DNA of 64,000 nt from Adiantum capillus-veneris. Lineage: Eukaryota; Streptophyta; Polypodiopsida; Polypodiales; Pteridaceae. Shown here one piece after another: positions 9,746 to 21,171 of the stretch. Both the position numbers and the translations under genes were made by a program. The stretch lies in assembly GCA_014529385.2 (NCBI GenBank), contig CM043960.1, forward strand, positions 122,069,043-122,133,042, given 5' to 3'. Numbering within the stretch: position 1 is the first letter of the stretch; each line of letters begins with the position of its first letter. The notes below the pieces were generated by a model. That model was not told the origin of the DNA, did no database searches, and saw only the letters and a list, made by a program, of their open reading frames with translations.

Positions 9746-10819
9746 CAAATGGGTATACAAGATTAAGATTGTGGATGTAAAACCCAAGTACAAGGCAAGA
9801 TTGGTTGCAAAAGGATATGCACAGAAAGAAGGAATTGATTTTCAAGAAATCTTTTCTCCTGTTGTAGAGCTTACAACTTTACGTGTCCTTTTTGCTCTCG
9901 TTGCGGTGATTGATTTGGAATTGAATCAAATGATGTAAAGACAACGTTTTTTCATGGTGACATTGAAGAGGACATATACATGAAACAACCTGAAGGTTTT
10001 GTAGTTCCTACACGCAAGGAACTTGTATGCAAACTGAAAAGGGCTCTGTATGGTTTGAGACAATCATCACGGCAGTAGTATAAGAAGTTTGACACTTTTA
10101 TGCTGTCTCAAGGCTTTAAACGCAGCCATGCAGGTCATTGTTTGTATACGAAAAGGGATGAAGAGGGTACTCCCATCATTCTTGTTCTCTATGTTGATGA
10201 CATGCTGCTTGCCAGGAAACATAAGACTAGTCTTGATGCTCTGAAACCTAAGCTAAATTCAGCATTTGCTATGAAGGATTTGAGTGATGCAGAGCATATT
10301 TTGGGCATGCGTATTAAAAGAGATAGAAAGCTGAAATTGTTGTTTTTTTCTCAAGAAAGGTACATTGCAAAAGTACTTGACAGATTTAATATGGCTGATG
10401 CTAAGCCTCTTGGAGTACCTTTACCTCCATACACTAAGCTTAGCAAAGCAGATTGCCCAAAGGATGAGGTGGCATTGAAAGCAACAAAGGGAATCCCTTA
10501 TGCATCAGCTTGTGGTTCTCTTATGTATGCTATGGTTGCCACTCGTCTCGACATTGCCTATGCAGTGGGAGTTGTTAGTCGATACATGTCGAATCCTGGC
10601 AAGGCGCATTGGGAAGCGGTCAAATGCATTCTGAAATATTTGGGAGGTACACAATCAAAGTGTATTTTTTATGGCAAAAGTGACTTAAAGTTGCAGAGAT
10701 ATTGTGATGCAGACATGGCAAGTGACATGGATACCAGGAAATCGACCAGTGGATATGTATTTGCCATTGTTGGTGGTCCAGTCTCTTGGTGTTCTAAGTT
10801 GCAAAAAATTGTGGCATGA
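9697..10819 (+). pseudogene. Copia A reverse transcriptase
   Basis: The copia RVT_2 landmarks are in order: NKWVYKIK...[47 protein letters not shown], the catalytic LYVDDML at about 10190, and the C-terminal SACGSLMYAMVATRLDIAYAVG...HWEAVK...STSGYVF. Breaks are a frameshift at about 9738, a TGA and frame change near 9936, and a TAG near 10076 where Trp is expected. It copied element RNA into DNA and is now inactive. Confidence 0.85.
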
Positions 10820-11146
10820 GTACTACTGAGGCTGAATATATTTCAGCCACATAGGCTTCAAAGGAGGCCATTTGGTTGGGCAGACTTACAAAAGAACTTG
10901 GCATGCCTGCTCATACACCCGTGTTGGGTTGTGATAGCCAGAGTGCTGTCTATTTAGCCAAAAATGCCATGTTTCATGCGCGTACCAAACACATAGATGT
11001 GCGGTACCACTTCATACGTCAGGTATTGGAGGATGCTCTAGACACCTTGACTAAGATCCATACACAAGATAACCCTGCAGATCTTCTCACCAAGAGTCTT
11101 GCTAAGGCTCAGCATCAACATTACATACAGCTGGTGGGAGTTGGTT
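10816..11146 (+). pseudogene. Copia A RNase H
   Basis: It reads STTEAEYISAT, one TAG near 10851, then SKEAIWLGRL, DSQSAVYLAKN, the HARTKHIDVRYHFIR motif and the end LTKSLAKAQHQ. Domain order and spacing match copia B on the other strand (18188-18555). It ends 27 bp before the PPT. Confidence 0.83.
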
Positions 11147-11172
11147 AACTTAAAGGCGTCATTTATGCCTTT

Positions 11173-11183
11173 AAGTGGGAGGT
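11173..11183 (+). other. Polypurine tract of copia A
   Basis: AAGTGGGAGGT abuts the TGTTGGG start of the 3' LTR. Copia B has the reverse complement at 18157-18167. Confidence 0.78.
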
Positions 11184-11470
11184 TGTTGGGTTAAAGGCCT
11201 AAATAACCCCTTTTTGTACATTTTTATACTTTGTCATGGACAACATTGAACCTGGACACATTTTTTTAAAGTCGCTTATAATAAAAGTGGAAAAACCCAA
11301 AACTCGCTTATTGAATTTTCCCCAAAGAACGTGAGCTCTCTCTCTCTCTCTCTCTCCCTGCTTCGATCTCTACCGCTAGTTCTGTATTGCTTAGTGCCTC
11401 CTGCTTCTTGTCCCAATCATGCACTACATCGAGATGCGCATCTACCGGTACCTTCTGCTTCGCGCTTTCA
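11184..11470 (+). repeat. 3' LTR of copia A
   Basis: It begins TGTTGGGTTAAAGGCC, like the copia B LTR, has a CT run at about 11339-11358, and probably ends near CGCTTTCA at 11469-11470. The right end is inferred from the switch to unrelated gag sequence, because no second copy is in the window. Confidence 0.65.
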
Positions 11471-11917
11471 TGTGTATCTGTTGGGCATGCCACGTCACTG
11501 GATTGTGACACCTTGGCTGCGTACATCACAGAGTTCCAAAGGTTGACTCTGGAGACAGAGACCCTTAGTCCCTCTGATAAACTTCAAAACTTTATCAACG
11601 CACTTGAACCCAACCTGAAGGACGATGTGCACAAATACAATCCTACCACTTTGGATGCTGCAATCGCCTATGTGGAGCGTCTTGGCAATAATCGGTGCCC
11701 TATACAGAATTTTTTCCTCTTGGTGATAGATCTTCAAGCAATGCTCGCTTTTCATAGCGTGATCGCAGAGAAAGCTATAGCCAAAGTCACCAGCACCAAT
11801 CTCAGTTCAAACAGCAAGCCACAACGCCTTATTCAACTTCAAGGTTCTATTCTCAAGATCGACTTTGATCGTGGTAAAGGACATGATTTCTCTCAAGATC
11901 GACGTTCCACCACTTAG
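11471..11917 (+). pseudogene. Gypsy gag fragment
   Basis: The recognisable gag helices are LAAYITEFQRL...LSPSDKLQNFINALEPNLKDDV (about 11515-11625) and DAAIAYVERL. The start is fused to the end of copia A. The gag core forms the capsid shell. It stops at 11917, shortly before the zinc knuckle frame. Confidence 0.68.
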
Positions 11918-11926
11918 CAAGGCTCT

Positions 11927-12630
11927 TTGTCAAATGCATCTTCGACTTCAAAGAAGGAAGGATTATGTACACTTTGCGGTGGTGACCATCGATTGTATCA
12001 ATGTCCAAAGAGACTAAATCCGTCTAATTTGAAAAGAAATTCCAACACGAAAACATCATCGAATGCTGAACAACCACCTTCTACTCAAGATAAAGGAAAA
12101 TGTGTGGTCAATACAATTCGTGTCTCAAAGGATACGACTATTCTTATGAAGCATGCTCAGTGCAATTCTTCAGTTTTGGAGCCTCTCTCAGAGCAAGTTC
12201 TGAGCCTTCTTGGAACTCTCAATGCTTGCTCCAATATTTTGGTGGACAGCGAACGCTCAAATAATTTCGTCACCACTCAGATAGTTTGATAGCTTGGTTT
12301 GCCAACTCAAAAGACATCTAACTTATATGATGTGGAATTAGTAGATGGATCAATTTTAACTTGTGATGAGACAGTTCGATAGTCGTAGCTCGATATTAAA
12401 AACTATGCAAATCAATTGGATTTCCAAGTCATGCCTTTATCTTACTACGACATGATCCTTGGTCAGCATTGGTTATTTCAATACGATCCAGCTATTAGCT
12501 TTTGAGGACATACTATCAATTTGTTCAAAGATGGACGTGAACTAATTTTACACGGACTTTATCATGCGGAACGAATGATTCAAACCTCACATGTACTAGT
12601 CAAACGACATGATACAGAGTATTATGAAAC
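11927..12630 (+). pseudogene. Zinc knuckle and degenerate aspartic protease of the relic
   Basis: The frame 11927-12289 has the CCHC knuckle CTLCGGDHRLYQC and ends in a protease-like ILVDSERSNNFV, where Glu replaces the Gly of the D-S-G active site. The protease C-terminal half (VMPLSYYDMILGQHWLFQYDP, about 12430-12490) follows after stop codons near 12290, 12380 and 12505. It is a clear gypsy Gag-Pol junction, inactive. Confidence 0.66.
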
Positions 12631-12772
12631 GAATATGATTTTCGATGCAGATGTAGAAATTCTAATTGATGAATTTTTTAATTGATTAACTTCTCCTGAA
12701 TCAATTGTAGAAGACAAAGATGATTTCAAGCAAGAAGTGGTACTTCATTCCCAGACAAAGATAAGGACATAG

Positions 12773-13216
12773 TTGCAGATTCTCAGTCAGAAGATGATTA
12801 TGCTTTCTTTGATTCTTTGTTGGACGATGATATGCCGATTGCAAGTCATGAAGTGGCAGTTTCTAATAATGACTGAAGAATTTTGGGATTCATTATTGGA
12901 CGATGATTACACTCTCAAGCCAAAATCCTCTCCAATAATTACTAAAGTTGAAGTTAACCCATCTAAAGAGTGCCTTGAGAAGATTTCCTCTTCACCAAAT
13001 ATTTTGCAGTTATTGGAAGATCTTAAACCAGAAATCTTACATCACGTGAAGGATTTTGACGATCAATCTCTTGTTGCAGTCAACCTGATTATGCCAGATT
13101 CCTCTAAAAAGTCTAATGCAATGACATGGGATTTAGCAGTCAAAGCAAAAAGGTTTTGCAAGAAGCCCGTATCCCTACCACGTGTCATTGACCAGGCGAG
13201 AGTCCGTCCAATGTAA
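12773..13216 (+). CDS. Open frame after the relic protease, unrecognised
   Basis: This is a 147-codon frame whose first ~35 residues are Met/Leu/Ile-rich and whose later part is polar. It follows the protease at the place where an RT would begin, but I see no RT landmark. It runs into the diverged LTR at about 13155. It may be a linker remnant. Confidence 0.25.
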   Translation: MQILSQKMIMLSLILCWTMICRLQVMKWQFLIMTEEFWDSLLDDDYTLKPKSSPIITKVEVNPSKECLEKISSSPNILQLLEDLKPEILHHVKDFDDQSLVAVNLIMPDSSKKSNAMTWDLAVKAKRFCKKPVSLPRVIDQARVRPM

Positions 13217-13533
13217 ACTCCAGCCAACTGTAACTAACTCCTGTCCTATGCCAATGACACTGGCATATTTGAAGGCCCCTGGCCTTGAGATGCAAAAGCT
13301 ACACATGCTCCAAAAGCATCTATGCCAAAATCTCGGACGTCTGTACGCGCCTACATTAATAGCCTTCGCAATCTCCCAGGGTGTCCATATGGAATGCCAT
13401 GTCAGCATCTCTATGCAATTTGAGTGTCCACGCTTTCTTTTAAAAGGGTTTTAGGTCCTAGGTCGTAGTCTTCAAGGGTTAGGTTTTAAAAACCCTAACC
13501 CTCTGGATATGCCATGTCACAAACTTGTGACAT
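13155..13533 (-). repeat. Diverged solo-LTR-like remnant related to elements 2 and E
   Basis: It shares, in order, the landmarks of the element 2/E LTR: a CACGTG block near the left end, the ATATTTGAAGGCCCCTGGCCTT block at about 13264, AAAAGC motifs, an AGGGTTAGG block and a right end resembling CACGTCATCACTTTGTGACA. Divergence is high and I could not define a TSD. Confidence 0.4.
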
Positions 13534-13920
13534 AGATATAGACATCCTAGACCTTCTTGCATCGGCCCAAGAGATACCTTGCCATAGGAGTTGTTAGTGC
13601 CAAGTTATCATTCGGTTGGATCTACATCAAAATGATCATCATGATTGCATGAGCAGCAAGATCTGGTTCTTGTATACCTCGACTATGCAATTTAGAAGCA
13701 AACGCTACTCTAACAAAGAAGCAGTACTTGAGAGGGTTGATTGGGACCCCATTGCAATCTCCATCTCTCTCTATGTCCCTAAAGATAACCTTAACCTCTC
13801 TCTCTCTCTTTTCTAATGACACATGGCACATTTTATGAGGCGCCCCTAGTGAATGTCATAGCGTTTTGGGCTGATCACTCTCTCCACACACCCCTTGAAT
13901 TTTATTTTCCACTCTCAGGC

Positions 13921-13978
<58 letters not shown>

Positions 13979-14159
13979 GCACGCGTGCGCGTGTGAGTGT
14001 GTCAGGGGCAACAAAATTGAAATGGTAAAGATCTAGGTTTACACTTCCACAAATCTTTACTTCTTTCCCTACGTTAATGATTGCTTTAGCATGAATGATG
14101 GTTCCTCTTGAGTCTTACTTTGGCTGAAGAGAGGGAATGAGAGAGCGGTAGAGATATGG

Positions 14160-14190
<31 letters not shown>

Positions 14191-14397
14191 CGATGGGGTC
14201 TCAACCAATCCTCTCAAGGACCCCCCACACCATCGCCGATGTGGTATTTGCTTTTGATTGCATAAATGGAATGTACACACATGCAATACCTCAAGTGCAG
14301 ACTCTATTGACTCGAATGGTGAATGTCGCCACGGTAACTCCTCAAGACGAGACACCTCAGGGGCTGATTTGATGCACCTTTAAATCCTTCTCAATGT
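13534..14397. other. Flanking DNA without recognisable gene; two microsatellites
   Basis: A (CT)n tract lies at 13922-13974 and a (GA)n tract at 14161-14188. No conserved protein or RNA signal is visible. The TSD gggat of element C is the last five bases before its LTR (14398-14402). Confidence 0.5.
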
Positions 14398-14402
14398 GGG
14401 AT

Positions 14403-15726
14403 TGTAAGGTGCAGCGGAAGTGAATGTTGAACTTTGCTTAAGATGAGTGCTCCGAATTGTGCTCAAGGGTTCCTTTTACTTACGGAAGGGAGAGCCTTCC
14501 GTTCCTTTAGTGAGAGAGTGCAAATGATCACAAACAAAGTGGCAAACACTGTGAGTGAAGGCGCTGAGACTGTGAGATAGAGAGAGAAGAATACGACACC
14601 AGAATGTTGTCAAACCCTCCTCCAAAGGCCCCACTCTCTATGGCGAGAGCGGTCTACTATTGATTGCACAAACTGGTGAACACTGTGAATGAAGGTGCTG
14701 AGACTGAGAGATGAAGAGAGACGAACATGACACTAGAATGTTGTCAAACCCTCCTCCGAAGGCCCCACTCTCTATGGCGAGAGCGGTCTACTTATGATTG
14801 AACAAATCTCTACAATGCTTGGACTTGCCAACGATGTTGACGACGATGAGACGAGCTGAAATCTGAAAATGGTAATGGCTGAAATCTGCAAATCTTTATC
14901 TGCTCAATTCTGACTCTATGTCGATGACGATGTCGATGACAACGATGTGACGACGACGCGCTGAAAACACAGATGCTGAAATCTGTGTTTTCCGGGCTGA
15001 ATCTGCAAACTTCGCGGGATCTGACCGTGCAGCGAGGATCTGCGAGGTTCGGGACTTCTTCTGCGGTAACTGACTGCTGAAAACTGAAAACGCTGAGTCT
15101 AGGGTTTCGTCGCGAAGATCCGCAAAAATGCTAGGGCTGAAAATCTCCTGCTGTGGTGGAAATCTGCTAACTGCTATGGAATCTGCTAACGCTCGGGGAT
15201 CTGCTGTCTTCTGTTGTCGCTGGAAATCTGCAAATGCAAAATCGCCAAGGCTGGTCTGTCTTGCTGAAAACACTAGGTTGTTGCTGAAGAAAAATGCCAG
15301 GTCTTCCTACTCCAAAAACGCTAGGTTGTTGTGGGGGGTTCTGCTGAGAAGGTGCCTGTTGAGCAAGTGCTCCTGCTGCCTCTTCTGCCAGAAAGTGCTA
15401 GCGCTAGGTTTCCATATATACAAACTTAGTAAATTTGCCCTACCTAGTTTCCAACAAAAGTCACTTATTATTAATGTCAAAAATAGGGAAAATAGGTCTA
15501 TGCACTGTAAAAATGCTCCTGATGAGTTCTGATGGAAATTTGATGATCATGCTATGTGCAACCAAAGGATATGCATCTAATCTACGTGTTTGGACATGCA
15601 TGGTTTGCTAACAGACTCACAAAAGTGCCAGATCACTTCCTATTCTAGATCGACTTAAACTGAACTGAACCATGGTCATGTTGTAGCTTGTCCACGGACA
15701 CACGGGGTTGGATGTGTCACGTGACA
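14403..15726 (-). repeat. 3' LTR of element C
   Basis: It starts TGTAAGGTGCAGCGG and ends GATGTGTCACGTGACA, the reverse complement of the element-1 LTR ends. It contains a ~134-bp imperfect tandem duplication (units starting at 14547 and 14681). Confidence 0.85.
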
Positions 15727-16279
15727 GGAAGCTTGTGCCATATTGATGGCGCTTGAGACTTGAGGCTTGAGGCTTGAAACTCGAGAGAGGGATGGAGCTT
15801 GAAAGTTGAGAGGGATGGAGCTTGAGAGAGGGATGCGATGAAGGAATGGAGCTTGCGAGAAGGATGAAGCTTCAAGCTTGAGAGAGAGGGTGAGAGTGGC
15901 TTGAAGCTTCAAGTTTGAGAGGGAGGGTGAGACTCGAGAAAGTGGCTTCAAGCTTGATGCGGGAGAGTGAGGGCTATGAAAGTGTGAGGGGTGAGGGTTA
16001 GCAGTTACAGGAGGAAAGCCCCCCCCCCCCCCCCCCCCCCCCCCACACACACACACCTCTAGTGTGAACCACCCCAAAGCTCAAATGAAATGAGCGCTAC
16101 CTACAACTGCCGCCAGTTTTTAAATTTCAAAATCTACCGCTGTTTTTCAAATTTGAAACTGTCGTTCCACTGTTACGTTCCCGAACCGGAATGCTATTCC
16201 GTTCCCGCGACCGTTTCGCGACTCGAGATGCTCGGAACGCCGTTATGGTACGTATACCCTCCGCTCCGCCCATTCCCTA
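15727..16279. repeat. Low-complexity insert in element C
   Basis: At 15727-16000 there are degenerate repeats of GAGAGGGATGGAGCTTGA and GGCTTGAAGCTTCAAG. At 16021-16044 there is a poly-C run, then CA repeats. It stands where a PPT and chromodomain tail are found in element 1, so the 3' end of C has been replaced. A minus Ser/Leu/Pro-rich open frame across it is judged an artefact of the repeats. Confidence 0.5.
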
Positions 16280-16720
16280 GTACTGTGCAAGGAAGAGACA
16301 TGGAATGTGAATTCCTTGAATGCAAACATTTCATCTTTTCATGAGTAATCCGCATACATCCGTGCTCATTCATGAGTGAATCGTGTTCATCGTACCATAT
16401 GACATGCCTATAAAAAGGGATCACATAAGGACGGTGACTAAAATACAGAAAAGCATCACGAATGGAACACTCGAATAATGCATGCTGACTAATCATTCGA
16501 ACACACAATACTTCCTGTGGGGGTTCTTTTGGACCTGGACTCGAGAGCCAAGATCGGTTCTTCGTGATTGATCGAATCTGCAATGAGGTTAGCTTCGCAG
16601 AAAAGCATCAACTAAACCATCATCCTTGTGAACAATCACATCATTATCCTACAAATCATCATGCTTGTGAATAATCACATCTTGATCATGCAAATCATCA
16701 TGCTTATCATTATCATGCAA
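16280..16720 (-). pseudogene. Second copy of the accessory domain (element C)
   Basis: Read on minus it gives EVLCVRM, HALFECSIRD, FLYFS, DEHDSLMNEHGCMRI and SMSLP, parallel to 1778-2446. The upstream (right) part is the His/Asp repeat region, now cut by the hAT-like MITE at 16721. Unknown function. Confidence 0.6.
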
Positions 16721-16988
16721 CAAGGTTGTACCAGTCCGTACGTACGGATCCTTACCGTACAGTACGTACGTACTGATCGTACTGTACGGCATTTTTTTCA
16801 GAAATTTTTTTTTGGGTCAATTGGGCGTCCGGATGAGCATAGTGATTTTATTTTTGCAATTAGGGCTGCGAATATTTTCCGTACGTACGTAAAGTTGGGG
16901 CACCTATTCTGCGCGTGGCCGTTTTGAGAAATCTCTACAACACAGCAGCACTTGGTGTTTGTGCAAGTTCACAATAAGGTAGTTGAGC

Positions 16989-17024
<36 letters not shown>

Positions 17025-17315
17025 TGTGCCACACACATACTGTGAGCACTCAGCAAAACTTAAGTCTTATATTAGCAGTTGATAATGTTAAATGTGTGTA
17101 GTAATCATTGATGTGTTTGCATGATATACATTTTCTAAATCTCTAATGAGAAATAGAAATTTTGTTAAATGTTCTCTCATTTACTTGTTTTTTACAAAGG
17201 TACGTATTTTTACGTACATAAAAAATTTATCCATACGGAATGACGTACAGTACGTCATTCCGTACGTAATGTACGGTACAGATACGTACCGTACATTACG
17301 TATGGTACCACCTTG
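16721..17315. mobile_element. hAT-like MITE, 595 bp
   Basis: It is flanked by perfect 8-bp direct repeats tcatgcaa (16713-16720 and 17316-17323), the length typical of hAT elements. Terminal inverted repeats are CAAGGTTGTACC and CAAGGTGGTACC (one mismatch). Both ends are packed with CGTAC/GTACGTAC motifs. The right end carries two perfect fold-backs, at 17235-17263 (14-bp arms) and 17265-17300 (15-bp arms, spacer 17280-17285). A CT run lies at 16992-17020. No transposase frame is present, so it would have been moved in trans. Its removal rejoins element C sequence. Confidence 0.85.
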
Positions 17316-17323
17316 TCATGCAA

Positions 17324-17820
17324 ATCATGTGTGTCGTGCTTGGGAGAAGAAAAGACTGAGAAAGTCTCCTTCTCTTTAATCTTTTCAATCTTCGCCTGCA
17401 CATTAGAAATGAGAACAACTTGCTCTCCACGAATGACAATGGGAGAGTCACTTTTGGCATTGAAAGTGAATGTATTTCAATGGGCGGGTTATGCTCACAA
17501 AACCATCGAATGCCCAAAAGCATATCACATCCTGAAAGAGAAGAGACTACAAATTTTCTGCGGAAGGACGCTTGTTGAACAATGAACAAAACTTCAAGGC
17601 ACTCGTACGCGATGAGAGAGACCGGAAGAGAAGCCTGACACCTAGAAGGAGATGTCTTGCTAACCTCCAAGAGGGCTCTTTCGACAAGAGAGTCACTAAT
17701 CAAATCATGCATACTGCTTGGGTCAAACAATATGACAAAACGCTGACTCTTCACATGACCATAACACTTCATGAGAGACTCATCGATGGGAGCATCATGA
17801 GAAACTTGGGTTACGCTCAT
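17324..17820 (-). pseudogene. Aspartic protease remnant of element C
   Basis: The frame 17820-17296 carries FVILFDPSSMHDLISD where an active-site D-S/T-G is expected (here D-P-S), then VSSLSGCDMLLGIRWFCEHNP, the conserved protease C-terminal region. It runs directly into the C-terminal tail of the coiled-coil gag region, an abnormal junction. Inactive as judged by the active site. Confidence 0.62.
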
Positions 17821-17985
17821 TTATTGCATTGACAGAGGAAGTGGGTTCTGTGGGTTCTTTAGATTCATTAGAGTCTAAGATATGTTCTTTTTATATGACC
17901 CTTGATGTGACAATGAAAACAACGACCTTCCTTAGAATAAATGCTTTGCTCTTCTTCCCTAGCACACACCTTTCCTTGCACACAC
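17820..17985 (-). pseudogene. Zinc-knuckle remnant of element C gag
   Basis: On minus, CFHCHIKGHIKRTY lies at about 17890-17925. The last Cys of CX2CX4HX4C is replaced by Tyr. Copia B separates it from the gag C-terminus at 23422-23830. Confidence 0.58.
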
Positions 17986-17990
17986 ACTTC

Positions 17991-18156
17991 ATTTTGGAAG
18001 GGGAAGAATTGGGTGAGTAAAATGACTCACCTTCCCTTTATTAAAAGTATAAGACCAATTTTAAAGTTAGTGGTCATGTTCAATGTGAACTTGGCCAAAA
18101 GTTAATAACCTTTAAACTATACACAAAACGGGGCCATTTGGGCCTTTAACCCAACA
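17991..18156 (-). repeat. 3' LTR of copia B, truncated
   Basis: It matches 23256-23421 of the right LTR from ATTTTGGAAGGGGAAG to CCCAACA. The outer ~135 bp (the TGATGAACGCGG end) is missing and replaced by element C sequence. Confidence 0.82.
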
Positions 18157-18167
18157 ACCTCCCACTT
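18157..18167 (-). other. Polypurine tract of copia B
   Basis: The top strand ACCTCCCACTT is AAGTGGGAGGT on the coding strand, identical to copia A. Confidence 0.78.
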
Positions 18168-18187
18168 AAAAGGTATAAATAGCACCT

Positions 18188-18555
18188 TTAAGCTACGTGA
18201 CTCCCACCATCTCTATGCATAGATTGATGTTGTACTTTGGATAAGCACTTAGTGAGAGCATCTGCTGGATTTTGTGATGTATGGACCTTAACCAATGTAA
18301 TAAGGCCATCCTCAAGCACTTCTCGTATGAAGTGATACCGCACATCAATATGCTTTGTGCGTGCATGAAACATGGCATTCTTTGCCAAGCATATGGCACT
18401 CTGGCTATCACAACCAAGCATAGGTGCCTTGTCTGGCAAACCAAACTCGCTGCATAGACGTGCTAACCAAATGGCTTCTTTGGAAGCCTCAGTGGCTAAA
18501 ATATATTCAGCCTCTGTCGTAGACAATGCAACAATCTTTTGCAATCTAGAACATC
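18188..18555 (-). pseudogene. Copia B RNase H
   Basis: It reads LQKIVALSTTEAEYILAT...DSQSAICLAKN...HARTKHIDVRYHFIREVLEDG...LTKCLSKVQHQ. Its only visible defect is a TGA at the junction with RT, where copia A has Trp (VSW); otherwise the domain is open to its stop at 18188. It degrades RNA in RNA-DNA hybrids during replication. Confidence 0.87.
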
Positions 18556-20080
18556 ATGAAACAGCACCTCCCGCAAGAGTAAACACATAGCCACTTGTGG
18601 AGTTCCGCGTATCCACATCACCAGGCATGTCAGAGTCACAAAATCCCTTCAACTCCAATGGTCCTTTACCATAGCAGAAGCATTTGTTTTTAGTCCCTTT
18701 CAAGTACCTCATAATGGACTTCACTGCATCCCAATGCAACCTGCCTGGATTAGCCATAAACCGGCTCACAACTCCCACTGCATGGGCTATGTCAGGCCTA
18801 GTAGCAACCATAGCATACATAAGTGAACCACAAGCTGAAGTGTAAGGCACACTTTGCATGTCATTGGCTTCTTCCTTTGACTTGGGACAATCATCCTTGG
18901 AGATTTTAACATATGGCTGTAATGGCACGCCAAAAGGCTTTGCTTCAGCCATGTTAAATCTATCCAACACCTTTTCAATGTACTTTTCTTGCGACAAATA
19001 CAATAGGCGCTGGTCTCTTTGCCTTCTAACACGCACTCCAAGTATATGTTCGACTGTCCCAAGGTCTTTCATTGAAAATGCAGATTTCAGCTGCCCTTTA
19101 AGAGCATCAACAGTGCTTCTTTTCTTTGCAGCTATCAACATATCATCCACATAGAGCACAAGAATGATAGGGCTGCCATCCTCATCACGTTTGATATACA
19201 AACAATGGTCTGCATGGCTTCTTTTGTAACCATGTTTAAGCATGAAGCGATCAAACTTCTTGTACCATTGTCTACATGATTGTTTCAACCCATACAAGCT
19301 TCTATTGAGCATACATACCAAATGTTCCTTGCCAGGAATAACAAAACCCTCGGGTTGCTTCATGTAAAGCTCTTCTTCCACATCACCATGCAAGAAAGCG
19401 GTAAGTACATCCATTTGGTCCATTTCCAAATCAAGAGCAGCCACTATGGCAAACAATACACGCAAAGTGGTCATCTTCACAACAAGAGAGAACACTTCCT
19501 GAAAGTCTATGCCCTTGGTATGAACATATCCCTTTGCAACTAGCCTTGCCTTATACTTAGGTTTTGCATCAATTGTCTTGACTTTATACACCCATTTGTT
19601 AGGAATAGCCTTCCTTCCTTTGGGCAATTCCACCAAATCCCAAGTATGATTAGCGTGCAAAGCTTTAATCTCTTCTTGCATGGCAAGCTCCCACTTGTCA
19701 CTGTGCTCACATGTCTTTGCCTCTTTATACGTAAGAGGCTCTCCCTCATCTGTCAACATAATGTAATGCAAAGAGGGATCATATATGCTCACAGGCCGTC
19801 TTTGACGAGTAGACCGCCTCACCCAATGCTCCACATTATCCGGCAATGGGTTTACATCAGGTGGCATGATAAAATCATCAACAATGGGCTGCGGTACATC
19901 ATTTTCAGCACCATTTTCAGCATTGTTTCGTGGCTGCAAATGCCCTTCAGGAGCCTCAATTTGCTGCCCAACATCATCTGGCTCAAACACCACTGGATCA
20001 TCTACATTTTCAGCCATATGTGGTGCATCCTGAGGGTCAAAAATAAGCCTAATAGGTGGCTGGTCATGCTGAAATTTGAC
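18554..20080 (-). pseudogene. Copia B reverse transcriptase
   Basis: A 487-codon frame (20017-18554) holds the complete copia [64 protein letters not shown], catalytic LYVDDMLIA at about 19140, then MVATRPDIAHAVGVVS and STSGYVF. Upstream it is separated from integrase by a single frameshift near 20080-20090. The RT itself is undamaged in sequence until the terminal TGA, which suggests recent loss of function. Confidence 0.9.
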
Positions 20081-21171
20081 CTTTTATGGTCATGCTTTGA
20101 GGCACAATTGTTTTGAAGCAGCCTTGCCTCATTAAAAACAACATCCCGGCTGCGTACAACCCTTTTGAGCTGAGGTAACCAAATCCTATAACCCATTTCG
20201 CCTTCTTCACCATATCCCATGAAAAGGCCTTTGATGGACTTGGCATCTAGTTTACTCCTCAACTCAAGTATAACATGCACAAAAGCCTCGCAACCAAAAA
20301 TACGTAAGTGATCATACGAAGCAGGCTTGTCAGACCAAACCTCTTTAGGGATGTCACCTTTCAAAGACATGTGAGGGGATCGATTGCATATATGCACTGC
20401 AGTTTTCAAAGCTTCTCCCCAAAATCCATGAGAGAGATTAGCTGTGGACAGCATACATCTCACCCTTTCACAAAGTGTCCTATTGAATCTTTCAGCCACA
20501 CCATTAGAAGAGGGGTTGTATGGCACAGTAAGCTCCCTCTTAATGCCCAAATTTTCACAAAATTTGTTAAATTCAGCACTTGTGAACTCCCCTCCATTGT
20601 CCATACGCAAGCATTTTAGCTTTCTACCTGTTTGGGTCGTCACAAATGCATGAAATTTCTTAAACGCAGCAAAGGCTTCATCCTTAGACTTAAGCAAATA
20701 AACCCAAATTTTCCTAGAATGATCATCAACAAAGGAGACAAAATAGTATGCACCTCCCATAGACTTAGTAGGCATGCTACATACATCAGAATGTACAAAA
20801 TCAAGCACACAAGATTTACGAGAGACACCAGAGCAATAAGAACGCTTTACTTGCTTGCCATATTGACATTCATTACAAAAGTCAAGCTTTGCGCCTTTAG
20901 CATCAAGCTTGTTCAAAGTACAAAGCTTAGAAAGGCCCTTTTGGCTCATATGGCCAAGCCTCTTGTGCCACAACTCCATGTGAGAGTTAATTTCAGCCAA
21001 TGCAATAAACTTCCCCAACACGGCTTTTCCATGCATGCAGTAAAGTGTCCCTTTCTTTGTGTCCTTTACAATCATCCTTGAGCCTTTAGTCATTTTCCAT
21101 GATCCTCTCTCAAACAAGATGCTATAACCATGCATATCCATCTGACCAACAGAAAGCAGACTCTTCTTGAT
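20002..21171 (-). pseudogene. Copia B integrase
   Basis: The HHCC module (ELWHKRLGHMSQ...CNECQYGKQ), first Asp region FVHSDVCSM, FVSFVDDHSR, second Asp region LRMDNGGEFTS, Glu region NPSSNGVAERFNRTLCE, and C-terminal FGCEAFVHV, GLFMGYGEEGEMGYRIW and SRDVVFNEA are all present. The frame 21141-20002 is intact. It is cut from the protease by one TGA near 21171 (copia A has GGA there) and from RT by a frameshift. Confidence 0.9.

Larger units (their letters stand above)
4022..11470 (+). mobile_element. Copia A: Ty1/copia retrotransposon, 5' part off-window, split by two insertions
   Basis: Copia protease-integrase sequence at 4022-4717 continues at 8664-11146 with reverse transcriptase and RNase H, then a PPT and a 3' LTR. 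Gag and the 5' LTR must lie left of element 1, outside the window. Element 1 interrupts it just before the protease, and element 2 interrupts it inside the integrase (TSD atgac at 4713-4717 and 8664-8668). Domain order PR-IN-RT-RH is diagnostic of copia. It is closely related to copia B, which is on the other strand. Confidence 0.88.
11471..13150 (+). mobile_element. Old Ty3/gypsy gag-protease relic into which copia A inserted
   Basis: From 11471 the sequence changes to gypsy gag, zinc knuckle and protease, all with several stops. No LTR, PBS or polymerase remains. It is older than its neighbours by its number of stops. Confidence 0.6.

Noticed and set aside
16021-16044. Poly-C run as a biological signal
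   Set aside because: Homopolymers of this length (also 51350-51372 and the C runs in D) vary between copies and are prone to sequencing error. No inference is drawn.
15676-16077. Ser/Leu/Pro-rich minus-strand protein
   Set aside because: It spans LTR end, simple repeats and a poly-C run. No conserved residues are seen.
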